Shown one piece after another: positions 33,719-42,253 of a stretch of DNA of 64,000 nucleotides. A model generated the notes under the pieces. The model had not been told where the DNA came from. It did no database searches and worked only from the letters and a program-made list of their open reading frames with translations. The stretch is from Clostridiales bacterium (GTDB lineage: Bacteria; Bacillota; Clostridia; Saccharofermentanales; Saccharofermentanaceae): the NCBI GenBank assembly GCA_017615325.1, contig JAGAAI010000085.1, positions 16,769 through 80,768 on the forward strand. The letters run 5' to 3'. The first letter of the stretch is position 1, and each line of letters starts with the position of its first letter. Made by a program: the position numbers and the translations under genes.

Positions 33719-34693
33719 ATGAAGGACAGGGAAAATATAGGGCAGACCGTTACTACTGTCGTAGTGGCTCTGGCCGTTGCGGTCCTTATCGTTTTGGGGA
33801 TCGTGTTATCTGACAGTTTCTTATCACAAGTGCAAATGGATACCATGAAGGTGATCCTTGCCGTCTGTATCGTAAGTATCCTTTACTGTTTTATAACCGG
33901 AGAGATAGTTAAGAACTACTCACAGATGGATAAGCTCTGGAGCATCCTCCCGGTCATCTACAGCTGGATAATCGCAGTAAGGAGCGGCATGAATCTAAGG
34001 ATCGTGATCTATGCCCTGATAGTAACTGCATGGGGCATAAGACTTACGATCAATTTCGCAAGGAAGGGCGCATACAGCATCAGATTCTGGGAAGGAGTTG
34101 AAGACTACCGCTGGTCGATAGTTCATGCTTCTCCCGTCTTTAAGTCAAAGATCGCCTGGTCCTGCTTTAATCTGTTTTTCATAAGCACCTACCAGAACCT
34201 TCTGGTGCTGGCGATCTGTTTTCCGGCTCTGGCTTCTATGGAATCTCAATTGCCTATCGGTATATGGGATATAGTATCTTTCGTTCTTGCGTTGGCATTC
34301 CTCACATTAGAGACCGTTGCGGATGAATATCAGTGGAGATTCCATTCCAAAAAGAAAGAGCTTCTTGCTAAAGAAGGAGATCTTTCAAAGATCGCCAAGC
34401 CATATGACTTGGGCTTTAACACGACCGGTCCATGGGGATATATGAGGCATCCGAATTATCTTGGAGAGCAGGGTATCTGGATGAGCCTTTATCTAGTGTG
34501 TATCGGTGCAGGCGTAACAAGCTGCGGCATCTTCCACTGGTCGATGACAGGTCCTTTGCTCCTGATCCTTCTGTTTTTGGCAAGCTCTAATCTTGCCGAA
34601 AAGATATCGCAGGAAAAGTATCCTCTTTATAGAGAATATATCAGTACCGTATATAAGTACATTCCGGTCCGCCGCTTTAATTCCCGAAGTTAA
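33719..34693 (+). CDS. DUF1295 membrane protein (steroid 5-alpha-reductase-like)
   Basis: 324 residues with about seven to eight membrane helices. The C-terminal core carries FWEGVEDYRW, ETVADEYQWRFHSKKKE and GPWGYMRHPNYLGEQGIWMSLYL, which match the DUF1295/isoprenylcysteine methyltransferase-like superfamily (HPNYLGE binds the nucleotide cofactor in relatives). Bacterial members are uncharacterised; an NADPH-dependent reductase acting on lipids is a guess from the fold. AGAGGGGTG precedes the ATG. Its stop codon overlaps the first box of the downstream operator. Confidence 0.88.
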   Translation: MKDRENIGQTVTTVVVALAVAVLIVLGIVLSDSFLSQVQMDTMKVILAVCIVSILYCFITGEIVKNYSQMDKLWSILPVIYSWIIAVRSGMNLRIVIYALIVTAWGIRLTINFARKGAYSIRFWEGVEDYRWSIVHASPVFKSKIAWSCFNLFFISTYQNLLVLAICFPALASMESQLPIGIWDIVSFVLALAFLTLETVADEYQWRFHSKKKELLAKEGDLSKIAKPYDLGFNTTGPWGYMRHPNYLGEQGIWMSLYLVCIGAGVTSCGIFHWSMTGPLLLILLFLASSNLAEKISQEKYPLYREYISTVYKYIPVRRFNSRS

Positions 34694-34743
34694 GGATAAG
34701 TTAAGGTTTGTCTATTTTTCCCTTAAGGTTCCATCGTTAGAAT
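34688..34743 (+). promoter_or_regulatory. Response-regulator-type operator and -10 box before the DUF975 operon
   Basis: TTAAGG occurs at 34690, 34701 and 34723, that is at offsets 0, 11 and 33, all multiples of 11. TAGAAT (34738-34743), inside the small palindrome GTTAGAATCCTAAC, may be the -10. The spacing is that of OmpR/PhoB-family sites, and such a regulator is encoded two genes downstream. Confidence 0.6.
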
Positions 34744-34762
34744 CCTAACCATAAGATCAAAA

Positions 34763-34810
34763 ACGGCCTTACGGGGCTGAAAAGGGAATAAGGCAGTACC
34801 GTAAGGCCGT
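34763..34810 (+). repeat. 12-bp perfect inverted repeat in the DUF975 leader
   Basis: ACGGCCTTACGG and CCGTAAGGCCGT enclose a 24-base loop, 35 bases before the start codon. There is no T-run behind it, so it is more likely an mRNA-stabilising or regulatory stem than a terminator. Confidence 0.6.
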
Positions 34811-34845
34811 AAAGATCTTTTCCGGGAATAAAGGAGGAAAAAGTC

Positions 34846-35826
34846 ATGTGGAGCAGAAAAGAAGTTAAGGCCAAGGGTAAGGCCGGTTTTAAGAGATCAT
34901 ACTGGAAGGCAGTCCTGGTAGCCCTGATCATCGGCATCATCGGCGGCGGAGCCGGAGCCGGTGGCGGATACTACGGCGGAATGAATAATTTCTCGAGCAG
35001 TGATGACCTGAATACGGTCAAGGTCGATCTGGATGATCTGGATATAGATTTTGACGGGGTCCCCAAGTTCGATATAGACAAGATCGATGATCTGGGTGAC
35101 ATCAAGGATGCGGTAAACGATACAGCATCTTCCTCCGTTATGATAAACGGAGTAAGCCTCGATGCTAAGGATTTCAAGGACATTGACAGTCTTGACGACC
35201 TGAATGATTTCCTTGAAGATCACGGCGCAAAGCCGATCGACATCAAAGAGGTCGATAAAGAAGCAGGCAGGGCTGCTGCCATTGCAGTCTTTGTTATAGC
35301 TCTCATCGTGTTCTTCATCTGCCTGATCATCTCCGTCATAGGATTTATCATGGATGTATTCCTGATCAAACCGATCGAGTTCGGATGCAAGAGATTCTTC
35401 AGAAAGAACCTTGAGGAACCCGCGAAGCTGTCCAACATCGTCTTCGCATTCAGATCACACTATAAGAATGTAGTTAAGCTCGCATTCTTCTACAACCTCT
35501 TCATCACGCTGTGGACACTTCTCTTCATCGTACCGGGTATCATCAAGTCTTATTCTTACAGACTTGCACCTTACATCATCGGTGAGAATCCCGAGATGAA
35601 CTGGAGACAGGCTCTGGACGAGAGTGCAAGGCTCATGAAGGGCAATAAGTGGAGAGCATTCGTATATGATCTTTCCTTCATAGGATGGGGACTCCTCTCA
35701 GCTCTTACACTGGGTGTCTTTGGGATCTTCTATGTAAATCCTTACAAGAATTCCTCTGATGCAGCTCTCTATGAGGCGATCAGATACGGCAATCAGAGCG
35801 CTCCTGTAGTTGAAGCAGCAGTCTGA
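34846..35826 (+). CDS. DUF975 family membrane protein with an Asp-rich extracellular insert
   Basis: 326 residues. A first membrane helix (about 24-46) is Gly-rich at its end. An insert of about 95 residues (50-145) is dominated by Asp (VDLDDLDIDFDG, IDKIDDLGDIKD). The usual DUF975 core follows, with helices at about 146-172, 212-235 and 277-300, and the signature SYSYRLAPYIIGENPEMNWRQALDESARLMKGNK plus LSFIGWGLL. Typical DUF975 proteins lack the acidic insert. AAAGGAGG precedes the ATG. It is co-directional with the two-component genes and is probably part of their regulon. Confidence 0.88.
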   Translation: MWSRKEVKAKGKAGFKRSYWKAVLVALIIGIIGGGAGAGGGYYGGMNNFSSSDDLNTVKVDLDDLDIDFDGVPKFDIDKIDDLGDIKDAVNDTASSSVMINGVSLDAKDFKDIDSLDDLNDFLEDHGAKPIDIKEVDKEAGRAAAIAVFVIALIVFFICLIISVIGFIMDVFLIKPIEFGCKRFFRKNLEEPAKLSNIVFAFRSHYKNVVKLAFFYNLFITLWTLLFIVPGIIKSYSYRLAPYIIGENPEMNWRQALDESARLMKGNKWRAFVYDLSFIGWGLLSALTLGVFGIFYVNPYKNSSDAALYEAIRYGNQSAPVVEAAV

Positions 35827-35873
35827 TAAGCGAAAAGATCAAGATTGAATAATGGATATGATATAGTAGTGGG

Positions 35874-35898
35874 GACCGGCAGGAAGATCTTGCCGGTC
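35874..35898 (+). terminator. Hairpin between DUF975 and the response regulator gene
   Basis: GACCGGCA (35874-35881) pairs with TGCCGGTC (35891-35898) and is followed by ACCCGACTTTTA. It could weaken read-through into the two-component genes. Confidence 0.45.
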
Positions 35899-35927
35899 AC
35901 CCGACTTTTAAGACAAAGGAAGAAGTC

Positions 35928-36614
35928 ATGAAAAAGAAAGTTTTGATCGCTGATGATGAGTTTGAGATAAGGAATCTCCTAAGGCTCTATCTTGAAAACG
36001 ACGGTTATGAGGTATGTGAGGTCTCTTCGGGAGATAAGGTCAGTGATGCTCTTAAGATCGAGCATCCTGATATCTGTCTTCTCGATATCATGATGCCCGG
36101 CAAGGACGGACTTCATGTCTTACAGGACATAAGAGATGTGAGCAATATCCCGGTCATAATAATCTCTGCAAGGACCGCTGATGCGGAGAGGATCTTGGGC
36201 CTTAACCTTGGAGCTGACGATTACGTCACAAAGCCTTTTAATCCCCTTGAAGTTGCAGCAAGAGTCAAGGCTGCATTAAGAAGAGTATCCGATAGTCCCT
36301 CAAACGAAAGCAAGGAAGAACTGATAGAAATAGGCGACCTCCAACTGGACGTCGGCAAGTGCTATCTTTCGAAGGCAGGCGAGCCCATAGAACTTACATC
36401 TGTTGAATTTAAGATAATGGAACTTCTTATGAAGAATCCAAACCGCGTTTTCACAAAACAGCAGATCTATGAATATGCCTGGGGCGAGGATTTTATCATC
36501 GCAGACAATAACATCATGGTCGCCATAAGCAAGTTAAGATCAAAACTCGATGACGACCCTTCCAAATACATAAAGACACTCCGTGGCTTAGGCTACAGAT
36601 TCGAAGCAAGGTAA
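35928..36614 (+). CDS. OmpR-family response regulator
   Basis: 228 residues. The receiver has Asp9/Asp10, phospho-acceptor Asp53 (CLLDIMMPG), Ser/Thr switch (IISART) and Lys in VTKPFNPLE. The winged-helix domain has IELTSVEFKIMELLMKNPNRVFTKQQIYE and ends TLRGLGYRFEAR. Strong similarity in layout to VanR/PhoP-type regulators. AAAGGAAG lies before the ATG. The next gene, its kinase, starts directly after its stop codon. The TTAAGG boxes upstream of DUF975 are its probable target. Confidence 0.95.
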   Translation: MKKKVLIADDEFEIRNLLRLYLENDGYEVCEVSSGDKVSDALKIEHPDICLLDIMMPGKDGLHVLQDIRDVSNIPVIIISARTADAERILGLNLGADDYVTKPFNPLEVAARVKAALRRVSDSPSNESKEELIEIGDLQLDVGKCYLSKAGEPIELTSVEFKIMELLMKNPNRVFTKQQIYEYAWGEDFIIADNNIMVAISKLRSKLDDDPSKYIKTLRGLGYRFEAR

Positions 36615-37832
36615 ATGCCAGAGATGACACCGGAGGTAGCTTTACGTAAGTTCATAATCAAGAGATTCATATCGACGCTTCTGATAGTCGGTGTGGTCGA
36701 ATTTGCCGCGATCAGCATAATCAACTGGCTGCTCCTGCCGTGGGCGGTCAACACCTTCATGCCGCAGATCGAAGGCATCAGGCTCGACAGTATAGGAAAT
36801 ATTCTGTTGCTGCTCATTATACTGGCAGGTCTCCTGATATCAAACGTGTTGAGATTTTTCTTCCCTTATATAGCGGACGGTATTCTGCAGTTTGCCGCAG
36901 GGCGTCTCACATCGCTCGGCGCAGACAGATTAAATATTGGCGGTGACACTATAAAGACGCTTTCCGAGAAGATCAGCGTCTGGAATGTTGCTCTCCTCTT
37001 CCTCGTGATCCTTCTTATCATCATCATGCTGGTTGCCCCTTATGTAGCGGGAGTTACTATCTTCTCAACATCTGTTGTCAAAAGATTCAGGGAACTCGAG
37101 AAGGAGAGGGAAGAAGAGCAGAAGGAAGAAGAACGTAAGCGCTACCTCATGATCTCCGATATAGTCCACGATCTTAAGACCCCCATGACGACGGTTTCAG
37201 GTTATGCCCAGGCCTTGTCGGATGGTATGGTCGCCGACGAATCCAGACAGGAATATCTGGATGCCATTACCGCCAAGACCGGGAGGATGAACGAGATAGT
37301 AACTCTTCTCTTCGATTACGTAAAACTTGACAGCCAGGGTTATAAGATAACGAAGTCCGATATAGACCTTTGCGAACTCTTAAGGGAATGCGTGGCGGAC
37401 CACTATACTGATATGGAGGATGCAGGGTGTGAACCTGAGATAGATATCCCCGATGACAAGATCAGTATCGAAGCCGACAGGATGCAGCTGGGCAGAGTCA
37501 TAAACAACCTCATAACCAATGCCATAAAACATAATCCCGGGGGCACGGATATAGGTATCTTCATAAGGCGCGACGGAGATGAGACGAGAGTGCTCGTGGC
37601 AGATTCCGGCAAGCCCATTGATAAGGACAAGGCTGACAGCCTCTTTGAACCTTTCGTAACCGGTGATAAGTCCAGAGGCACATCAGGCGGAACAGGACTC
37701 GGTCTTTTCATATCGCGCAAGATCTGCGACATGCACGAATATAAATTAAGGCTCGTTCAGTCCCAGGATCTGGCACGTTACTCTATAGACAAGAAATACA
37801 ATAAAGCATTCATTATTGTTATTGATAGATAA
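36615..37832 (+). CDS. Sensor histidine kinase
   Basis: 405 residues. Two to three membrane helices (about 20-45, 60-85, 122-150) enclose very little extracellular sequence, as in kinases that sense inside the membrane or through a partner protein. A charged coiled coil (155-176) leads to HisKA with phosphorylated His185 in ISDIVHDLKTPMTT. The ATPase domain has N-box VINNLITNAIKHNPGG, DSGKPI, LFEPF and TSGGTGLGLFISRKI. DUF975 is a candidate partner because of gene order. Confidence 0.94.
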   Translation: MPEMTPEVALRKFIIKRFISTLLIVGVVEFAAISIINWLLLPWAVNTFMPQIEGIRLDSIGNILLLLIILAGLLISNVLRFFFPYIADGILQFAAGRLTSLGADRLNIGGDTIKTLSEKISVWNVALLFLVILLIIIMLVAPYVAGVTIFSTSVVKRFRELEKEREEEQKEEERKRYLMISDIVHDLKTPMTTVSGYAQALSDGMVADESRQEYLDAITAKTGRMNEIVTLLFDYVKLDSQGYKITKSDIDLCELLRECVADHYTDMEDAGCEPEIDIPDDKISIEADRMQLGRVINNLITNAIKHNPGGTDIGIFIRRDGDETRVLVADSGKPIDKDKADSLFEPFVTGDKSRGTSGGTGLGLFISRKICDMHEYKLRLVQSQDLARYSIDKKYNKAFIIVIDR

Positions 37833-37849
37833 TGTCCTGTTTTTCCCAC

Positions 37850-37879
37850 TTGACATCCTTAAACTGCTTGTGATTTAAT
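37850..37879 (+). promoter_or_regulatory. Strong promoter of the aromatic amino acid operon
   Basis: Perfect -35 TTGACA (37850-37855), an 18-base spacer, and -10 TTTAAT (37874-37879) preceded by TG one base upstream (extended -10). Transcription would start near 37886, just before the leader peptide. Confidence 0.8.
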
Positions 37880-37908
37880 AAGCGCAGTTTTGACAAGGAG
37901 AATCTTTG

Positions 37909-37968
37909 ATGAGACACGATTCTTATTATTACGCATATAGCTTTTATTACTTTAGCCCGAAGGACTGA
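37909..37968 (+). CDS. Tyr/Phe-rich leader peptide of the aro operon
   Basis: A 19-codon open frame with an AAGGAG site eight bases upstream. The peptide MRHDSYYYAYSFYYFSPKD has 6 Tyr and 2 Phe in 19 residues, 8 of them within residues 6-15. It stands between a strong promoter and an intrinsic terminator ahead of aroF. This is the arrangement of a classical ribosome-stalling attenuator: when charged Tyr-tRNA (or Phe-tRNA) is scarce the ribosome stalls in the aromatic run and the terminator does not form. The gene is too short to be found by size-based gene callers. Confidence 0.85.
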   Translation: MRHDSYYYAYSFYYFSPKD

Positions 37969-38013
37969 AGCGATTTGTGCGTGAATAAATAAGACTTGAT
38001 TTAGGAACTATAT

Positions 38014-38048
38014 ACGCCGCACGGATCGCACCGGGCGGCGTTTTTGTT
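38014..38048 (+). terminator. Attenuator terminator before aroF
   Basis: An 11-bp stem with one mismatch (38014-38024 with 38031-38041, loop ATCGCA) is followed by TTTTTGTTT. It lies between the leader peptide and aroF. GTGCG at 37977-37981, just after the leader stop, can pair with CGCAC (38018-38022) in the left arm, a possible antiterminator. Confidence 0.85.
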
Positions 38049-38087
38049 TCCCATGCAGAGCTTATAAAATTTTAGGAGGATATAAAC

Positions 38088-39086
38088 ATGATCGCAGTAT
38101 TGAAGAACAGCGCAACAGAGGACCAGATAAAAGGACTTATCAACTGGTTCGAGAGCACAGGCCTCAGGGTAAACGAGAGCCACGGTGAATTTTGCACGGT
38201 ATTGGGTCTCGTGGGAGATACGACCAGGGTCGACATCGAGATGTTAAGGGGACTCGATATCGTCGAGAGCGTAACCCGTATCTCTGAACCTTTCAAGATG
38301 GCCAACAGGAAGTTCCATCCGGAAGACACAGTCGTTGACTGCGGCGGGGTCAAGATCGGAGGAGGACATTTCGCGATAATGGCAGGTCCCTGTTCCGTTG
38401 AATCACGTGAGCAGATAATCGAGACGGCTAAGGCTGTTAAGGCAGCCGGTGCAACGCTTCTGCGCGGCGGCGCCTTCAAGCCCAGGACTTCACCTTACGA
38501 CTTCCAGGGAATGAAGGAAGAAGGCATCAAGCTCCTCGTTGAAGCCAAGAAGGAGACAGGACTTCCCATCGTAACCGAGATCATGAATCCGGATCATCTT
38601 CCTCTTTTCGAAGACGTTGACGTTATCCAGGTTGGCGCGCGTAACATGCAGAACTTTGAGCTGTTGAAGGAACTCGGCAAGACAAAAAAGCCTATCCTTC
38701 TAAAGCGCGGTCTGTCTGCAACTCTTAAAGAACTCCTGATGAGTGCCGAGTACATCATGAGCGAAGGCAATGAGAACATCATCCTCTGCGAAAGAGGAAT
38801 CAGGACTTATGAGACCTATACTAGAAATACTTTCGATCTGTCTGCGATCCCCATGCTAAAGGAACTTACGCATCTTCCTGTCGTGGCAGATCCTTCACAC
38901 GCAACGGGCAAGGCAAGCCTCATCAAGCCCATGGCTATGGCCGCAACAGCTGCAGGCGCTGCAGGACTTGAGATCGAAGTCCACCCCAACCCTTCCAAGG
39001 CTCTGTCTGACGGCGCCCAGTCCCTGACTTTCGATCAGTTCACTGATGTTGCCGAAGCAGTCGCAAAAGTTCGCAGTATCCTATAA
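38088..39086 (+). CDS. aroF: 3-deoxy-7-phosphoheptulonate (DAHP) synthase
   Basis: 332 residues. First step of the shikimate pathway: phosphoenolpyruvate + erythrose 4-phosphate to DAHP. A ferredoxin-like regulatory domain (about 1-70, as in Thermotoga-type enzymes, where it binds Tyr or Phe) precedes the type I-beta barrel: IMAGPCSVES, LRGGAFKPRTSPYDFQG, IQVGARNMQNFELL, LLKRGLSATL, and VVADPSHATGK. The N-terminal domain suggests feedback control of the enzyme in addition to the attenuator. AGGAGG precedes the ATG. First structural gene of the operon. Confidence 0.96.
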   Translation: MIAVLKNSATEDQIKGLINWFESTGLRVNESHGEFCTVLGLVGDTTRVDIEMLRGLDIVESVTRISEPFKMANRKFHPEDTVVDCGGVKIGGGHFAIMAGPCSVESREQIIETAKAVKAAGATLLRGGAFKPRTSPYDFQGMKEEGIKLLVEAKKETGLPIVTEIMNPDHLPLFEDVDVIQVGARNMQNFELLKELGKTKKPILLKRGLSATLKELLMSAEYIMSEGNENIILCERGIRTYETYTRNTFDLSAIPMLKELTHLPVVADPSHATGKASLIKPMAMAATAAGAAGLEIEVHPNPSKALSDGAQSLTFDQFTDVAEAVAKVRSIL

Positions 39087-39127
39087 AATATTATTTTGAT
39101 AAAAGACTTGTAATTTTAGGAGAATAT

Positions 39128-39976
39128 ATGAAAGTAGGAATAGTCGGACTCGGTTTGATCGGAGGATCTTTTGCAAAGACTTACCGCAGGAATGCCCCGG
39201 ATTGCACCATATATGCCGAAAACAGGACAAGAGCCGTTTTGGATAAAGCCATAGAAGAAGGTGTTGTAAATGCAGTTTTGGATGAGAGCACGATCCCTTT
39301 GTGCGACATCATAGTCATCAGCCTCTTTACTGACGCTGCGGTCAACTGGCTTAAATCCCATGCAGATCTTATCGCAGGGTCAACGATCGTTGTTGATGCA
39401 TGCGGCATCAAGAGAAGGATCTGCCGTGAAGGATTTGAACTTGCAAAGAACAGCAGGAACAGATTCAGGTTTATAGGCGGTCATCCGATGGCAGGAACCG
39501 AGAAGTCGGGATACGACAATTCACTTGATGACCTTTATGAGGGAGCATCGATGATATTGGTTCCCGAAGACCCGGAAGACGGAGAACTTATATCCAGGGC
39601 AAAAGAACTCCTTGCTCCTTTGAAGTTCGGCATGTTCGTCATTACGGATCCCGAGCATCATGACCGCATGATCGCTTATACTTCGCAGATGATGCATGTC
39701 ATGGCTAACAGCATCGTAAAGAACGACAAGTGTGAATTTGTCCCGGGATTTACCGGAGGCAGTTTCCAGGACATGACGAGAGTTGCCTTCCTTAATCCTT
39801 CCATGTGGACGGAGCTGTTCATGAATAATAAGGATTATCTTCTGGAAGATATCGACAACGAGATCGAACAGTTAGGCAAGTATAAGGCCGCCATCGAGGC
39901 GGGGGATGAAGAGGAACTGACAAAGCTCCTGGCCGAAGGCAGCAGAAGACGGGAGGGTCTTGACATTGGCAGATAA
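39128..39976 (+). CDS. tyrA: Prephenate dehydrogenase
   Basis: 282 residues. It oxidises prephenate to 4-hydroxyphenylpyruvate, the Tyr branch. The NAD-binding fold begins MKVGIVGLGLIGGSFAKTYRR. GGHPMAGTEKSGYDNS is the substrate-site signature with its catalytic His, and HDRMIAYTSQMMHVMA and GFTGGSFQDMTRVA follow in the helical domain. No ACT domain is attached, so feedback must act elsewhere. It lies 41 bases after aroF. Confidence 0.94.
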   Translation: MKVGIVGLGLIGGSFAKTYRRNAPDCTIYAENRTRAVLDKAIEEGVVNAVLDESTIPLCDIIVISLFTDAAVNWLKSHADLIAGSTIVVDACGIKRRICREGFELAKNSRNRFRFIGGHPMAGTEKSGYDNSLDDLYEGASMILVPEDPEDGELISRAKELLAPLKFGMFVITDPEHHDRMIAYTSQMMHVMANSIVKNDKCEFVPGFTGGSFQDMTRVAFLNPSMWTELFMNNKDYLLEDIDNEIEQLGKYKAAIEAGDEEELTKLLAEGSRRREGLDIGR

Positions 39977-41060
39977 GATTCATGTTACGGCATCAGAAGA
40001 TTACGATGTCATCATAGGTTCGGGGATCCTTAAGGATACCGGCAGCATAGTAAGAGACGTGCTCCCCAAGGCAACGAAGATCCTGATCGTGAGCGATACG
40101 AATGTTGCGCCACTTTACATGGACAAGGTAAAGACTTCTATCGAGGAAGCCGGTATCAGTGCATTTGAATTTGTTTTTGAAGCAGGCGAGAGATCCAAGA
40201 AGATAGAGACTGTTGCAGGCATGTGGGATCTTATGGCCAAGGAAGGCTTTACCAGGACCGATGCGGTTGCCGCTTTGGGTGGCGGAGTCGCAGGTGACAT
40301 GGGCGGCTTTGCTGCTGCAACCTTCCTGCGCGGGATAAAAGTTATACAGATACCCACTTCGCTCCTTGCCATGGTGGATTCATCCATAGGCGGCAAGACC
40401 GGAATAGATCTGCCTGTCGCAAAGAACCAGGTCGGAGCTTTCCATCAGCCGGCTGCCGTTATCGAAGATACGGATTGTCTTAAGACTTTGAGTCCGGATC
40501 TTTTTACCGAAGGAATGGGTGAAGTCATAAAGTACGCTTTCATAATGGATCTTCCCCTCTATGATCTTCTTAAAAAGATCGCAGACGAAGGCAAGGCAGA
40601 AGAACTCTCCGCTGATACTGATAACCTGACTTCGGTGATAAAGGCCTGTGTTGCCGACAAGGCCTATGTCATAGCTAACGATGAGTTCGATACGGGCCTG
40701 CGGCAGATCCTGAATTTCGGTCACACCGTAGGTCATGTCATTGAGGCAAGAAGTGATTTCTCACTGGCTCACGGGGTCTGCGTTGCCAAAGGAATGGGTA
40801 TAGTGACCGATGCTGCCGTTAAAGCAGGGACATGTGATATTGATGAAGCTTCGAAGATGAAAGATCTGATCGAAAGATACGGACTCCCTTCGTCAGATGA
40901 TATAAGCGCTGAAGATGCAGCAGAAGGCGCCATGAACGATAAGAAAAAGAGAGGAGATACTCTGTCGCTTATAGTTGTAAATGAGATAGGGAAAGCTTCG
41001 ATCGTTAAGATGACTAGCGAAGAATATCTTGCATTTCTTAAGAAGGGACTGGCCCGATGA
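39966..41060 (+). CDS. aroB: 3-dehydroquinate synthase
   Basis: 364 residues. It converts DAHP to 3-dehydroquinate with NAD and a divalent metal. Signatures include GGGVAGDMGGFAAATFLRGI, QIPTSLLAMVDSSIGGKTGID, the metal region GMGEVIKYAFI, and LNFGHTVGHVIE. I place the start at TTG 39966, eight bases after GGGAGGG; TTG 39960 is in frame but only two bases from that site. The gene overlaps the tyrA end, and its own stop overlaps aroA as ATGA. Confidence 0.95.
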   Translation: MADKIHVTASEDYDVIIGSGILKDTGSIVRDVLPKATKILIVSDTNVAPLYMDKVKTSIEEAGISAFEFVFEAGERSKKIETVAGMWDLMAKEGFTRTDAVAALGGGVAGDMGGFAAATFLRGIKVIQIPTSLLAMVDSSIGGKTGIDLPVAKNQVGAFHQPAAVIEDTDCLKTLSPDLFTEGMGEVIKYAFIMDLPLYDLLKKIADEGKAEELSADTDNLTSVIKACVADKAYVIANDEFDTGLRQILNFGHTVGHVIEARSDFSLAHGVCVAKGMGIVTDAAVKAGTCDIDEASKMKDLIERYGLPSSDDISAEDAAEGAMNDKKKRGDTLSLIVVNEIGKASIVKMTSEEYLAFLKKGLAR

Positions 41061-42253
41061 TCATATCTTGTAAGGATCGTAAGCTTGATTTTACTGTAGA
41101 GGCACCGCCTTCCAAATCGATCTTCCACAGGGAACTGATCGTAAGGTTCTGTTTGGGTGCTTCTGACGATCTTAATCCCGGGGAAGGAGACAACGATGAT
41201 ATCAGGGCTACCAAGGCTTGTCTTCTTGCACTTAAAAAGGGCGGGCGTGAAGTTGTCCTGCCCTGCAATGAGAGCGGGTCGACCTTAAGGTTCATGATCC
41301 CGGTCGCATCGGCATATCTTCTTAACGTGAAAGATCCCAAAGCCGAAAGACTCATTTTCGAGACGAAGGGGAGGCTCTTTGAAAGGCCCCTTAAGGAACT
41401 GGAAGAAGCACTGGCTCCCCATGGAATAAAGATCAGTAAAGATTCTGAATCCCGCAGGATAATCGTCACGGGTTTAATGACTCCGGGTGAATATGTCATC
41501 GACGGGAGCGTATCGTCTCAATATATCTCAGGACTTCTGATGGCTTTGCCACTTTTCGACAGTGATTCAACAGTCAAGGTTATTGGAGGGATCAAATCCC
41601 GAAGATATATAGACCTTACTTTGGATGTTCTGGATAAATACGGCCTTAAGACCGGATCCGAAGAGGATCTCTTTACGACGCATCCGGCTTACGGCATCAA
41701 GGCTCCCCAAGGCAGTTTCAAGGTGGAAGGCGACTGGAGCAACGGAGCTTTCCTTCTCTGTCTTGCAAAGTTTACAGGGATAAAGGTAACAGGGCTTGAT
41801 CCTGATTCGCATCAGGGTGACCGTGAGATCCTGGATTACCTTGCTGTAAACTGTGAAAACGTGGAATGGGACTGTTCCGATATCCCGGATATCACGCCTT
41901 ATATGGCGGTCGTGGCGGCCTTCGTTTTTGACAGCGCGCTCTTCACAGGGATATCAAGGCTCAGGATAAAGGAATCCGACCGCGTTAAGGCGGTGAGGGA
42001 ACAGCTTGCTGCGATAGGTGTCGTGACGGAAGAGACCGAGGATACATTGGTCGTATATAAGATCAGCGAGGAAGCAAAGAAAGATCTTCCTGAGCTCATC
42101 AAGCTGTCGTCTTACCACGATCACAGGATGGCTATGTGTGCTGTCCTGATCGCGGCTATCCTGAAGATCGAAGTCGATATTGATGATATAGAATGTATGA
42201 ACAAATCCTTCCCGGAATTCCCGGAGATAATAAGAAGGGAAATGATGCCATGA
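41057..42253 (+). CDS. aroA: 3-phosphoshikimate 1-carboxyvinyltransferase (EPSP synthase)
   Basis: 398 residues, slightly shorter than the usual 425-430. It joins phosphoenolpyruvate to shikimate 3-phosphate. APPSKSIFHRELIV (usual PGSKSISHR), CNESGSTLRFMIPV, GSVSSQYISGLLMALP, GDWSNGAFLL, RLRIKESDRVKAV and YHDHRMAMC cover the substrate and catalytic sites. It overlaps both neighbours by four bases (ATGA), showing coupled translation. Confidence 0.95.
   Translation: MIISCKDRKLDFTVEAPPSKSIFHRELIVRFCLGASDDLNPGEGDNDDIRATKACLLALKKGGREVVLPCNESGSTLRFMIPVASAYLLNVKDPKAERLIFETKGRLFERPLKELEEALAPHGIKISKDSESRRIIVTGLMTPGEYVIDGSVSSQYISGLLMALPLFDSDSTVKVIGGIKSRRYIDLTLDVLDKYGLKTGSEEDLFTTHPAYGIKAPQGSFKVEGDWSNGAFLLCLAKFTGIKVTGLDPDSHQGDREILDYLAVNCENVEWDCSDIPDITPYMAVVAAFVFDSALFTGISRLRIKESDRVKAVREQLAAIGVVTEETEDTLVVYKISEEAKKDLPELIKLSSYHDHRMAMCAVLIAAILKIEVDIDDIECMNKSFPEFPEIIRREMMP

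Noticed and set aside
34763..34810. Intrinsic terminator for the DUF1295 gene
   Set aside because: The stem is perfect, but the loop is 24 bases and no T-run follows; it lies inside the leader of the next operon.
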